A stretch of 64,000 nt of DNA from GCA-2794515 sp034436155 (lineage in GTDB: Bacteria > Chloroflexota > Anaerolineae > Aggregatilineales > Phototrophicaceae): contig DAOTVP010000088.1 in the NCBI GenBank assembly GCA_034436155.1, forward strand, positions 1 to 64,000. Reading direction: 5' to 3'. Positions 9,484-17,194 of this stretch are shown piece after piece (positions within the stretch are counted from its first letter, which is position 1; each line of letters opens with the position of its first letter). Made by a program: the position numbers and the translations under genes. The notes beneath the pieces are model-generated. The model did no database searches. It was not told the DNA's origin and saw only the letters and a program-made list of their open reading frames with translations.

Positions 9484-9576
9484 ACTTTTCTCCTTAAAAA
9501 ATAAAAAATCACAATATTTCGGCACGACAGGCATGTTGAAAGCCTGTTTCACCTACACGGTTGTGTGTGGGGATTT

Positions 9577-10641
9577 TTATCCCTTCAGATGAGCATGGAG
9601 CAATCGATTAAATTCATCGGGCTTCTCCATATACAAGATATGCCCCGCATCGGCGATGACCACTTCTTGATAGTCGCCACCGTGTGCCTTGTATTTCTCC
9701 AGAAATGTGCGCGTTTGCGTGAGCATCGGCTGGGGTGGAAAAACATCCTCGCCCGGATAATTGGGTATCATCGGTACATAACCGAGTTTCGCCAATCCGC
9801 CAATATCGCGTAACGATAAATCCGATACGACCACATCTTTTTCGCCCCGAATCCACAGGATGTTATGTTTGGGTGATTTATCGAATAGCGGGGCATAATC
9901 GGGGACATATTTTCGGCTGATGGCATTATTTGGACCCCAAATGCCAGGCGCAACATACGGATAATTCGGCGATGGCACCATATCGCCAGGGAAGGCTTTA
10001 TCGCCCAAATGGATAGATAACAACGCTTCGAGCCATTGATCTTCATATGGATTTTCATACCCCGCCACGAATAACCCACGCAAGACATTGCGAGGCGAAA
10101 ATGGGCTATCGGCGCTTCTATCCCCTGCGCCCAGCAATTGCACGAAGGTCGGATTCACCAACCCCGCGCCACCGCCCGCGAAATCGTCATAACACGGCGT
10201 ACCATCGGCATCTTTACTGCCACCGAAGCCATACGGCGAGCCAGGGTTGACCACCGTCACGGATAAAAAGCGATCTGGCGCATCCAATAATAATTGCCAG
10301 ATAATACTGCCACCCAACGAAATCCCGACCACATGCACTTTTTGATGACCAAGCGTGTCGAGCAATGCCAACGCATCATCGGCAAAATCGCCCATGCCAC
10401 GAGTCGCATCAATTTTGACCGCACGGTCGGCATCGCCGTAGCCACGCTGGTCGGGCGCAATCCCCAAAAATCCGCGAGGGAGCGCCAGCATGACAGGCTC
10501 CCACCATGTCGCCGATGAACTATTGCCATGTAAAAAGAGGACAGGTACGCCATTATCATCGCCCGAAAATAAAACACGGGTTGTCAGGCGTGGGGTGGTG
10601 ATGGTCTTGGCACGGATGCCATCTAACACAGATACAGGCAT
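9577..10641 (-). CDS. Alpha/beta hydrolase
   Basis: A 354-aa protein with the alpha/beta hydrolase landmarks: oxyanion-hole segment LFLHGNSSSATWW (~35-47), DQRGYGDAD, nucleophile elbow GISLGG (Ser nucleophile, ~107) and the C-terminal catalytic His in DAGHILYME. Members include esterases, epoxide hydrolases and amidases; no further assignment is possible. A stretch of ~70 residues between the elbow and the acid residue forms the cap. It precedes livK by 93 bases on the same strand, so it may release a compound taken up by that transporter (inference). A GGGGGA ribosome site lies ahead of the ATG. Confidence 0.85.
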   Translation of the reverse strand: MPVSVLDGIRAKTITTPRLTTRVLFSGDDNGVPVLFLHGNSSSATWWEPVMLALPRGFLGIAPDQRGYGDADRAVKIDATRGMGDFADDALALLDTLGHQKVHVVGISLGGSIIWQLLLDAPDRFLSVTVVNPGSPYGFGGSKDADGTPCYDDFAGGGAGLVNPTFVQLLGAGDRSADSPFSPRNVLRGLFVAGYENPYEDQWLEALLSIHLGDKAFPGDMVPSPNYPYVAPGIWGPNNAISRKYVPDYAPLFDKSPKHNILWIRGEKDVVVSDLSLRDIGGLAKLGYVPMIPNYPGEDVFPPQPMLTQTRTFLEKYKAHGGDYQEVVIADAGHILYMEKPDEFNRLLHAHLKG

Positions 10642-10701
10642 AATTTTAGTTTCCCCCTGTATGCTTAAAAAACAAATTTTTTGTAACTAATTTACTGTTT
10701 G

Positions 10702-10707
10702 ATTATA
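10702..10707 (-). promoter_or_regulatory. Candidate -10 box for the alpha/beta hydrolase
   Basis: TATAAT on the minus strand, about 60 bases upstream of the ATG at 10641. I see no good -35 at the usual spacing, so this is a weak call. Confidence 0.35.
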
Positions 10708-10801
10708 ACCGCATCTGCCAAACCACGCCATGAATCCATTTGTGCAACATAGCACAACTTGGATGATGATAATGTACGAAAATGATAGTTTTTGATAGTT
10801 A

Positions 10802-10900
10802 TTATGCGCTAATCATTTCGCCGTGTGCGACCAGCGCCTCATAAATGCTTTTCGCCCAATGGCGCACACGGTCTGGATACCCCGTTATATCGCTCCCCAT
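10802..10900 (-). CDS. Possible short ORF or gene remnant
   Basis: An ATG at 10900 opens a 32-codon frame ending at TAA 10802. The frame is open further upstream to about 10970. The encoded peptide (ITGYPDRVRHWAKSIYEAL in its middle) has the composition of a real alpha-helical protein end. It lies in the 380-base gap between two divergent genes. The same bases contain CCGTGTGCG (10821-10829) facing CGCACACGG (10863-10871), and a CCCC-A-TCGC / GCGA-GGGG hairpin at 10895-10915 followed by Ts, so it may instead be a structured element or terminator. I do not recognise a family. Confidence 0.25.
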   Translation of the reverse strand: MGSDITGYPDRVRHWAKSIYEALVAHGEMISA

Positions 10901-11021
10901 CGCTAAAGCGAGGGGTTTTACGGTGTTTTTGATAAACAAAAAAATCTCATCGTCTGAGATTAAAATAGACAATTATTTGTATGGGACGCCTTGTATTTCG
11001 ATAACAATGAAAGGACAGTGT

Positions 11022-12059
11022 ATGTTGAAGAAAATGTTGAGTATCATCATGATTATCGTCATGTTCACGATGATGAGTGGCGTATTTGCCCAAGAAGGAG
11101 AGCGTATGGCAAACCCGATCCGCCGCGATTATCACCCCATTTCACACGTCGAATTGGTCAAAGAAGGTGATGACCTGTTCCTCATCCTCAAAGGTGAATT
11201 GCGCGATGGTTGTGATTATCCCGCCAATATCCAAATCGAGCGTGTTGGCACAACCTTGTTTGTGGATATGTACCGCGAATTGCCGTTTGATGTGATGTGT
11301 CCGATGGTGTTGCTCGGTTACGAAGAAAAAATCGCCGTCAACGACCTATACGCGACCGAAGGCGATATGCCCGATGTGCGCGTGGTCGTCATCAATGGGG
11401 TGCTTTTCGGTGTCGATCGCTTCGATGCGCATATGCCCGCCTTAAATCTGTTATGGGTGCGTGGTGTGTTGCCTGTGGATAGCATTACCGTTTCATCTAC
11501 TGAAACCGATGAGAAGCAAATCACGTTGGGCGGAACATTGACCGATGGTTGTGCTGTGCCGATTTATCGCGCTGTCCCAGATTGGCAAAACGAAGGCTTT
11601 ACCGTCATCGAAGCATACATGGGCATCCCGTTGAATGCCAGTTGCTTGCAAATCGAAGAACGTTATGAGGGGACTATGCTCACCGCGCCGATGACCAGTT
11701 GCGCCGTGAATGGGGTGGTTGTTCCTTATAATCCAGATAACCCAGAATCACAAGCGTTTCGTGTTGAAGCCATGAGTATCACCAATGTCAGCGCCGAATG
11801 GGAAGATAGAGCCTTATCGCCCAATGTCAAAATCATCGTGTCGGGGATTGTAGACGGTTGCGAAGACCCGATTTCTATCGCGCCGCAACTCACGGGTGAT
11901 AACACCTACGTGGTACAAGTGGTGCGCGTGTTGCCAACCGATGCGGTCTGCACCATGATAGCCCGCGATTTCACCCAAACATTCATGTTTGCCCCTCTTT
12001 TACAAGGGGACGCGCCTCTCACCGTGATCATCGGCGAGCAGATGATTACCCTGCCATAA
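11022..12059 (+). CDS. Secreted protein of three ~100-residue repeats, each with a DGC...C signature
   Basis: Signal peptide MLKKMLSIIMIIVMFTMMSGVFAQ-type at the N-terminus, then three repeated units. Each has an extended strand ending in G-L-DGC (RDGCDYP, TDGCAVP, VDGCEDP), a second Cys 30-40 residues later (VMCPM, ASCLQ, AVCTM) and a closing strand containing VVVINGV, CAVNGVVV or TVIIGEQ. The two cysteines per unit probably form a disulfide outside the membrane. Start ATG 11022 has AAGGA 6 bases upstream and gives the signal peptide directly; an earlier in-frame codon at 10845 does not. Function unknown. Confidence 0.8.
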   Translation: MLKKMLSIIMIIVMFTMMSGVFAQEGERMANPIRRDYHPISHVELVKEGDDLFLILKGELRDGCDYPANIQIERVGTTLFVDMYRELPFDVMCPMVLLGYEEKIAVNDLYATEGDMPDVRVVVINGVLFGVDRFDAHMPALNLLWVRGVLPVDSITVSSTETDEKQITLGGTLTDGCAVPIYRAVPDWQNEGFTVIEAYMGIPLNASCLQIEERYEGTMLTAPMTSCAVNGVVVPYNPDNPESQAFRVEAMSITNVSAEWEDRALSPNVKIIVSGIVDGCEDPISIAPQLTGDNTYVVQVVRVLPTDAVCTMIARDFTQTFMFAPLLQGDAPLTVIIGEQMITLP

Positions 12060-12095
12060 CATCGTGAGGGGGATATGCCCCCTCATGATGTTTCT
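12060..12095. terminator. Bidirectional terminator hairpin
   Basis: CATCGTGAGGGGG (12060-12072) pairs with CCCCCTCATGATG (12078-12090), with one G-T wobble and a 5-base loop, followed by TTTCT. It sits directly between convergent genes ending at 12059 and 12083, and includes the last codons of the latter. Confidence 0.75.
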
Positions 12096-12526
12096 GTACG
12101 ATTCGGATGTTTTTCGGGTTCTTCTTTGAACAGCAAATCCAACGCTTCATCGCGTTTTTCGCCATACAAATAAAACGTTTTATCACCCGTGTTCAACAAT
12201 TGGATGAACGATTGCAAAATACGGTGCATCACACCCTGATTTTCGCTCCCCATAAAGACATAACGTATCGGTTTGGGGCGATTCGGATATTTCTTGACCA
12301 ATTCTTGCGCCTTGCGAAAGGCATGATTAAGCGGTGGTTGTCTGGTTTGGGTGGTATCTACCAACACTTTGATTTGAGTATAAGGTGGTAATTGATACAA
12401 TTGTTCTATATACTCAAACCATTCATCCAAAGCCGCACGATTAGCTTCTTTGAAGATGAATTCATAAAAATGGTTGTCATGTTGGATGATGTCCATGTAT
12501 TGCGGTGGGGTGGTAATGTTAAGCAT
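12083..12526 (-). CDS. Unknown small protein, paralogue of the gene at 12655-13089
   Basis: A 147-aa soluble protein with no signal or membrane segment. Pattern: an N-terminal PPQY-D-IQ-DNHFYEFIF strand, a long helix, IKVLVDTTQ, a basic helix KAQELVKKYPNRPKPIR, SENQG and a C-terminal TFYLYGEKRDEALDLL. The alternation and the DEAL ending recall SpoIIAA/STAS-like proteins, but I see no diagnostic serine, so that is a guess. The neighbour is closely similar over its whole length. Confidence 0.7.
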   Translation of the reverse strand: MLNITTPPQYMDIIQHDNHFYEFIFKEANRAALDEWFEYIEQLYQLPPYTQIKVLVDTTQTRQPPLNHAFRKAQELVKKYPNRPKPIRYVFMGSENQGVMHRILQSFIQLLNTGDKTFYLYGEKRDEALDLLFKEEPEKHPNRTETS

Positions 12527-12654
12527 GTAAGATACTTTCTGTGATGTATACCTGGATTACAATCATCAGTATAACAAGGTAAGTTATAATGATGTATGAA
12601 AAATTCCTGAATTTTCACTAAGACAATGATGCCAGTGGGATGCACCCCAAATGA

Positions 12655-13089
12655 TTAGATAGATTTTTTGGGATGCAAATGCGGTTCTTTTTCAAATAGA
12701 AAATCGAGCGCCTGCTCTCGTTTATTGCCATACAGATAAAGAGTGGTATCGCTTGTACTGAGCAATTGCACTAAGGATTGCAAAATGTGATGCAATGCCC
12801 CCTGATTTTCGCTTTCTACAAATACAATTCGCATCGGCTTGGGGCGATTGGGATATTTTTTGATCAACTCCTTCGCATGACGAAAGGCATATGTGAGGGG
12901 AGGCTGATGTTGGGTGCTATCAATTAATACCTTCACAATCGTATCAGATGGCAACTGAAACAACTGCTCCATGTAGATAAACCATACATCTAATGTGGCG
13001 CGAGACCCCTTTTTGAAGATGAATTCATAAAAATGGTTGTCATATTGGATGAGCTCTAGGTATTGTGGGGGTGTTTCGATGGTTAGCAT
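12655..13089 (-). CDS. Unknown small protein, paralogue of the gene at 12083-12526
   Basis: A 144-aa protein matching its downstream neighbour end to end (PPQY, DNHFYEFIFK, KVLIDSTQ, KYPNRPKPMR, SENQGA, LYLYGNKREQALDFLFE). It arose by tandem duplication. The 128 bases between the two hold no other gene. Both may be cotranscribed on the minus strand, divergent from the CLC transporter. The role is unknown. Confidence 0.7.
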   Translation of the reverse strand: MLTIETPPQYLELIQYDNHFYEFIFKKGSRATLDVWFIYMEQLFQLPSDTIVKVLIDSTQHQPPLTYAFRHAKELIKKYPNRPKPMRIVFVESENQGALHHILQSLVQLLSTSDTTLYLYGNKREQALDFLFEKEPHLHPKKSI

Positions 13090-13170
13090 AGGATTATAAT
13101 CACTTTCAGATTGACACGGCTAATTTATAACTATTCTATAACAATCTGTATCAGAAAGTCTGAATTTGTC

Positions 13171-14406
13171 ATGAATTTTTCGCTCTCCTATCTCATCCAT
13201 TCGATTCGCCTCACCCTAAAATGGATCTTATTGGGGATGGTCGTAGGCATCCTATCAGGTAGCGCCTCGGCGCTGTTTTTAATCACGCTGGAATGGATGA
13301 CCAACACGCGCCTCGCCAACGGTTGGTTACTCTTTTTACTGCCGATAGCGGGTTTCGGCGTAGGGTATATCTATCATCATTATGGCGGACGCGCCAAGGG
13401 AGGCAATGCACTGGTGATAGACGAGGTGCATAACGATGTAGACCGCATCCCGCTCCGTATGGCTCCGTTTGTGTTAATCGGCACGCTCATCACGCACCTG
13501 TTTGGCGGGTCGGCAGGGCGCGAAGGCACTGCCATTCAGATGGGCGCGAGTTTAGCCGATGGCGCACGCCGTTTATTCGGATTAAATGGGGATGACCGCC
13601 GTTTGATGTTGCTGGCGGGCATCAGTGGCGGGTTTAGCAGTGTGTTCGGCACGCCGATAGCGGGATTCATCTTCGGGATGGAAGTGGATAGCATCGGCAA
13701 GGTGCGTTACGAGGGCATCATCCCCTGTCTCACATCCGCCATCGTCGGCGATTTGGTCACACGGGCATGGGGCGCAACCCATTCGCATTATCCACTCGCG
13801 CCGATTATCCCACTGGATAGCCTGTTCATCCTCAAAATTGCGGTGGCGGGCGTGCTATTTGGTTTGACCAGTCGCCTTTTTGTGTTGGGGATAAAATTCG
13901 TCAAGCGTGTTTTATCCAACATCGCTTATCCACCGTTGCGCCCGATGGTCGGCGGGGTGGCGGTGATTCTATTGACGCTGATAGTCGGCAATGCCGATTA
14001 TTTAGGTCTGAGTTTGCCCCTCATCCAAAGCAGTGTCCGCGCAGAAAATGTCTTTTTAGGCGCGTTTTTGCTGAAACTGATATTCACCGTTGTCACATTG
14101 GGCAGTGGATTTTTGGGTGGTGAAGTGACCCCGTTGTTCGTCATCGGCAGTACGTTGGGGTATGCGCTCGGCGTGATTTTGGGGATAGACCCCGCACTCG
14201 TGGCGATGGTCGGGTTTGTGGCGGTGTTCGCCGCATCCAGCAACACGCCAATCGCCTGTATTTTTATGGGTATCGAATTATTCGGCGGGAACATCGGCTT
14301 AATCACGGTGGTGGGGTGTATGGTCGCCTATCTGGTCAGTGGACATGAGGGGATTTATCATACCCAACAGGTCGCCACGCGCAAGGCAGGGCGTAGTTCG
14401 GTATAA
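13171..14406 (+). CDS. CLC-family anion transporter, probably of the fluoride-exporting (CLC-F) branch
   Basis: A ~411-aa membrane protein with about ten hydrophobic helices and CLC landmarks. Gating-glutamate motif GREGT at 116-120 (Glu118) sits inside THLFGGSAGREGTAIQMG, and LGSGFLGGEVTPLFVIGSTLG lies near the C-terminal filter. The first filter segment reads KGGNALVIDE (~76-85) instead of the chloride-type GSGIPE. As I recall, fluoride/proton CLC antiporters also have GREGT and an Asn- or Met-containing replacement of GSGIP, so fluoride export is the better guess. I see no fluoride riboswitch upstream. Start ATG 13171 is preferred over 13111 by alignment to the family; no clear ribosome site. 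No CBS domains. Confidence 0.85.
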   Translation: MNFSLSYLIHSIRLTLKWILLGMVVGILSGSASALFLITLEWMTNTRLANGWLLFLLPIAGFGVGYIYHHYGGRAKGGNALVIDEVHNDVDRIPLRMAPFVLIGTLITHLFGGSAGREGTAIQMGASLADGARRLFGLNGDDRRLMLLAGISGGFSSVFGTPIAGFIFGMEVDSIGKVRYEGIIPCLTSAIVGDLVTRAWGATHSHYPLAPIIPLDSLFILKIAVAGVLFGLTSRLFVLGIKFVKRVLSNIAYPPLRPMVGGVAVILLTLIVGNADYLGLSLPLIQSSVRAENVFLGAFLLKLIFTVVTLGSGFLGGEVTPLFVIGSTLGYALGVILGIDPALVAMVGFVAVFAASSNTPIACIFMGIELFGGNIGLITVVGCMVAYLVSGHEGIYHTQQVATRKAGRSSV

Positions 14407-14430
14407 GGGTATGTGTAAATGATTGGCACA

Positions 14431-14465
14431 GGGACGATATACGCGCCGATGGCGCTAATCGTCCC
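14431..14465. repeat. Intergenic hairpin repeat (TAG/ATA family)
   Basis: GGGACGAT (14431-14438) pairs with ATCGTCCC (14458-14465). The inner stem is GCGCC/GGCGC, with ATA facing TAA. It lies 24 bases past the CLC gene and may act as its terminator. Confidence 0.8.
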
Positions 14466-14482
14466 GTACAGGTTATAAGCGA

Positions 14483-14698
14483 GTAGGGGCGGATTAGGCG
14501 AAGCCGTATATCCGCCCTATGATACGGAAATTTTTAGGTGTGTAGGGGCGGATTAGGCGAAGCCGTATATCCGCCCTATGATACGGAAATTTTTAAGTGT
14601 GTAGGGGTGGATTAGGCGAAGCCGTATATCCGCCCTATGATACGGAAATTTTTAGGTGTGTAGGGGTGGATTAGGCGAAGCCGTATATCCGCCCTGTG
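14483..14698. repeat. Four tandem copies of a 59-bp unit built on the hairpin repeat
   Basis: Units begin at 14483, 14542, 14601 and 14660 with GTAGGGG(C/T)GGATTAG, followed by the partner arm CCGTATATCCGCCC and then, in the first three, a spacer ATGATACGGAAATTTTTA(G/A)GTGT. The last unit is cut after its hairpin. Copies differ by only a few bases, implying recent amplification. With the hairpin at 14431 it fills the 313 bases between the convergent CLC and fhs genes. No gene is visible there. Confidence 0.92.
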
Positions 14699-14719
14699 AT
14701 TAGGCAAAATCGCTACCCA

Positions 14720-16423
14720 TCAGAACAACCCGACCACATTCCCATTTTCATCAATATCCACGCGATGCGCGGCGGGGTCTGCGCCGAGACCGGGCATGGT
14801 ACTCATATCACCGCACAACGGATAAATAAATCCCGCGCCCACGCTGGCACGCACTTCTTTAATCGGCAATCTGAACCCTGTCGGAGCGCCTTTCAATTTC
14901 GGGTCGGCAGAAAAACTGAGGTGCGTTTTCGCCATACAAATCGGCATATTGCCGAAACCATTTTTCTCGAAATTGGCGATTTGCGCCTCAGCTTCGGGCG
15001 TATAATCCACGCCATCCGCCCGATAAATTTCGCGGGCGATGGTCTCTATTTTGCGTTTAATATCCCACTCAATATCGTATAAAAATCGGAATTGGCTCGG
15101 ACTTTCTGCCGCGCTGACGACCATCTCCGCCAGTTCAATCGCACCACGTCCGCCATCGGTGAAATGCCGTGATACGGCGCATCCATTCGCGCCACTGGCG
15201 AGGGCAATCTCGCGCACGGCATCAATTTCGGCTTGGGTGTCATCGGGGAACACGTTAATCGCCACCACAGGCGTGACATCGAATTTGGCTAAATTTTCGA
15301 GATGCCGAATCATATTCACCGCGCCCGCCTCGACATCGGCGACATTTTCAGTGATGAGCGCGGGGTCGAGTGGTTTGCCAGGGACAATTTTATACTTGCC
15401 CGTATGCGCTTTGAGGGCGCGAATCGTCACGACCAACACGGCGGCATCGGGCGCGAGTTCGCTGGCGCGACACTTGATATTGAAAAATTTTTCCGCGCCA
15501 ATATCCGCGCCAAAACCCGATTCGGTGATGACATATTCGCCACAATGTAACGCGAGTTGATCTGCGAGTACCGATGAATTGCCGTGCGCGATATTCGCAA
15601 ACGGACCGCAATGCACCACCGCGGGCGTATTTTCCAGTGTTTGCATCAGATTCGGCTTAATCGCATCGCGCAGAAGCACTGTCGCCGCGCCCGCCGCGCC
15701 AATATCTTCCGCCGTGACCGGTTTTTTATCTTTATCATACGCCACCACCATCCGCCCAATGCGTTGACGCAAATCGCGTAGCGAGGTGGTGAGCGCCAAA
15801 ATCGCCATAATTTCGCTGGCGACGGTAATATCAAACCCTGTCTGACGGGGGATACCATCCAACCGCCCGCCCAAACCGATAATCACATTTCGCAGGGCGC
15901 GGTCGTTCAAATCCACGACTCGTCGCCACGAAATGTTGTGAATATCAATATTGCGCGGGTTGCCGTGATACAAATGGGCATCCAACAGCGCCGCAATCAG
16001 ATTATGCGCCGCGGTGATGGCGTGGATGTCGCCCGTCAGGTGCAGGTTAAAATTTTCCATCGGCACGACTTGGCTATAACCACCGCCCGCCGCCCCGCCT
16101 TTGATGCCGAATGTCGGACCTTGCGAGGGTTGGCGGATGGCGATAATCCCTTTTTTGCCGATATGCTTAAACGCTTGCCCAATCCCGACAGTTGTGGTGG
16201 TCTTGCCTTCGCCTAACAGGGTAGGGGTGATGGCGGTCACATCGATATATTTGCCTTTAGGACGCGATTGTAATTTTTGGATGGTCTCTAGCGGGATTTT
16301 GGCGATATATTTGCCGTAGTGTTCGAGGTCGGTTTGCGGGTCGAGACCCATTTCTTCTGCAATTTGGTTGATATGCACCAATTTGGCACGTTGAGCAATC
16401 TCTAAATCCGATGGAAATGTCAT
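14720..16423 (-). CDS. fhs: Formate-tetrahydrofolate ligase
   Basis: A 567-aa enzyme that makes 10-formyl-THF from formate, THF and ATP in the cytoplasm. Family landmarks are the P-loop TPTLLGEGKTTTTVG (~66-80), PSQGPTFGIKGGAAGGGYSQV, NLHLTGDIHAITAAHNL, VASEIMAILAL and the C-terminal GDMSTMPGLG. Length matches the family. It feeds one-carbon units to purine and methionine synthesis, or could take part in formate use beside the hydrogenase (inference). It stands alone on the minus strand. Confidence 0.97.
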   Translation of the reverse strand: MTFPSDLEIAQRAKLVHINQIAEEMGLDPQTDLEHYGKYIAKIPLETIQKLQSRPKGKYIDVTAITPTLLGEGKTTTTVGIGQAFKHIGKKGIIAIRQPSQGPTFGIKGGAAGGGYSQVVPMENFNLHLTGDIHAITAAHNLIAALLDAHLYHGNPRNIDIHNISWRRVVDLNDRALRNVIIGLGGRLDGIPRQTGFDITVASEIMAILALTTSLRDLRQRIGRMVVAYDKDKKPVTAEDIGAAGAATVLLRDAIKPNLMQTLENTPAVVHCGPFANIAHGNSSVLADQLALHCGEYVITESGFGADIGAEKFFNIKCRASELAPDAAVLVVTIRALKAHTGKYKIVPGKPLDPALITENVADVEAGAVNMIRHLENLAKFDVTPVVAINVFPDDTQAEIDAVREIALASGANGCAVSRHFTDGGRGAIELAEMVVSAAESPSQFRFLYDIEWDIKRKIETIAREIYRADGVDYTPEAEAQIANFEKNGFGNMPICMAKTHLSFSADPKLKGAPTGFRLPIKEVRASVGAGFIYPLCGDMSTMPGLGADPAAHRVDIDENGNVVGLF

Positions 16424-16567
16424 GGAGGGTTAAAATCCTTTCGTAAGAAGATTAATTTTTGTGGTCTATATTGAGTGTATCCCATATTTGGGACGTGGGA
16501 TAGTGATGGTGGTCATGGTTTTGCCGATGAAATGCACATATTTGCTCATGATAGAATTCGATTGTTA

Positions 16568-16576
16568 TGCTATAAT
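16568..16576 (+). promoter_or_regulatory. Extended -10 promoter for the NUDIX gene
   Basis: TG-C-TATAAT at 16568-16576, 42 bases ahead of the ATG at 16618. This is the TGnTATAAT extended -10 form; no good -35 is seen. Confidence 0.5.
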
Positions 16577-16617
16577 CCCCCGTCCTGCCCGCATCAGCGA
16601 AAGGATACGCACCGCAC

Positions 16618-17055
16618 ATGGTCACATATCGCAAAGCATACGCCTACATCACGCATAATAACCGCTTACTCGTATTCACCCAACCCGATTACCCAGAGGC
16701 GGGGATACAAGTCCCTGGTGGCTCAATCGAACCCGATGAAACACCCGAACAAGGCGCAATCCGCGAGGCGCACGAAGAAAGTGGCTTAGACGGGTTAATT
16801 CTGGGCGCGTTTTTGGGGGATAAGATACACGACCATATCCCCGACCAAGAATATCATCACGCCTATTATTTTCATGTGATATGTCCATTCGACCCGCCCG
16901 AAACGTGGGAACATGGCGAATTTAATAATTCCAACGGCGACCCCACGCCTGTGCGCTTCGCCTTTTATTGGGTGGATTTGCATGATGTCCCGCCGTTGCA
17001 AGGCTGGCGCGGGTCATTTTTAGATGCCCTGCGGACGCATTTGGCTGAAAAATAA
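16618..17055 (+). CDS. NUDIX hydrolase
   Basis: A 145-aa protein with a complete Nudix box, G-x5-E-x7-REAHEESG (residues ~37-59, GGSIEPDETPE-GAIREA). These enzymes cleave nucleoside diphosphates linked to another group. The remaining residues give no substrate; members with a PGGSIEPDE loop include dNTP and ADP-ribose or coenzyme pyrophosphatases. AAGGA lies 12 bases before the ATG. Single gene, followed by hairpin repeats. Confidence 0.9.
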   Translation: MVTYRKAYAYITHNNRLLVFTQPDYPEAGIQVPGGSIEPDETPEQGAIREAHEESGLDGLILGAFLGDKIHDHIPDQEYHHAYYFHVICPFDPPETWEHGEFNNSNGDPTPVRFAFYWVDLHDVPPLQGWRGSFLDALRTHLAEK

Positions 17056-17071
17056 ATATGGTGCATCGCTG

Positions 17072-17190
17072 TGGACGACATACGCCCTGCGGGCTAGTCG
17101 TCCATTACAGGTTGCCTCGTTTGATAGGCGAGTATCAAGACGCGGGATTTATTGGGATGATAGATAATCTGTGGGGCAGATACGCCCCAC
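17072..17190. repeat. Hairpin repeat plus a terminator-like hairpin between NUDIX and SH3b genes
   Basis: 17072-17104: TGGACGAC pairs with GTCGTCCA, inner CGCCC/GGGC(G), with ATA opposite TAG as in the other family members. 17171-17190: GTGGGGC-AGATAC-GCCCCAC, a perfect 7-bp stem just past the stop of the minus-strand gene at 17195. It probably ends transcription of that gene. Confidence 0.7.
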
Positions 17191-17194
17191 ACGA

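Noticed and set aside
13090..13170. Fluoride riboswitch before the CLC gene
   Set aside because: I find no GGNGATGG-type core or matching pseudoknot arms.
14483..14698. Possible CRISPR array
   Set aside because: Repeats and spacers are both conserved between units, so the whole 59 bp is one tandem repeat. There are no cas genes.
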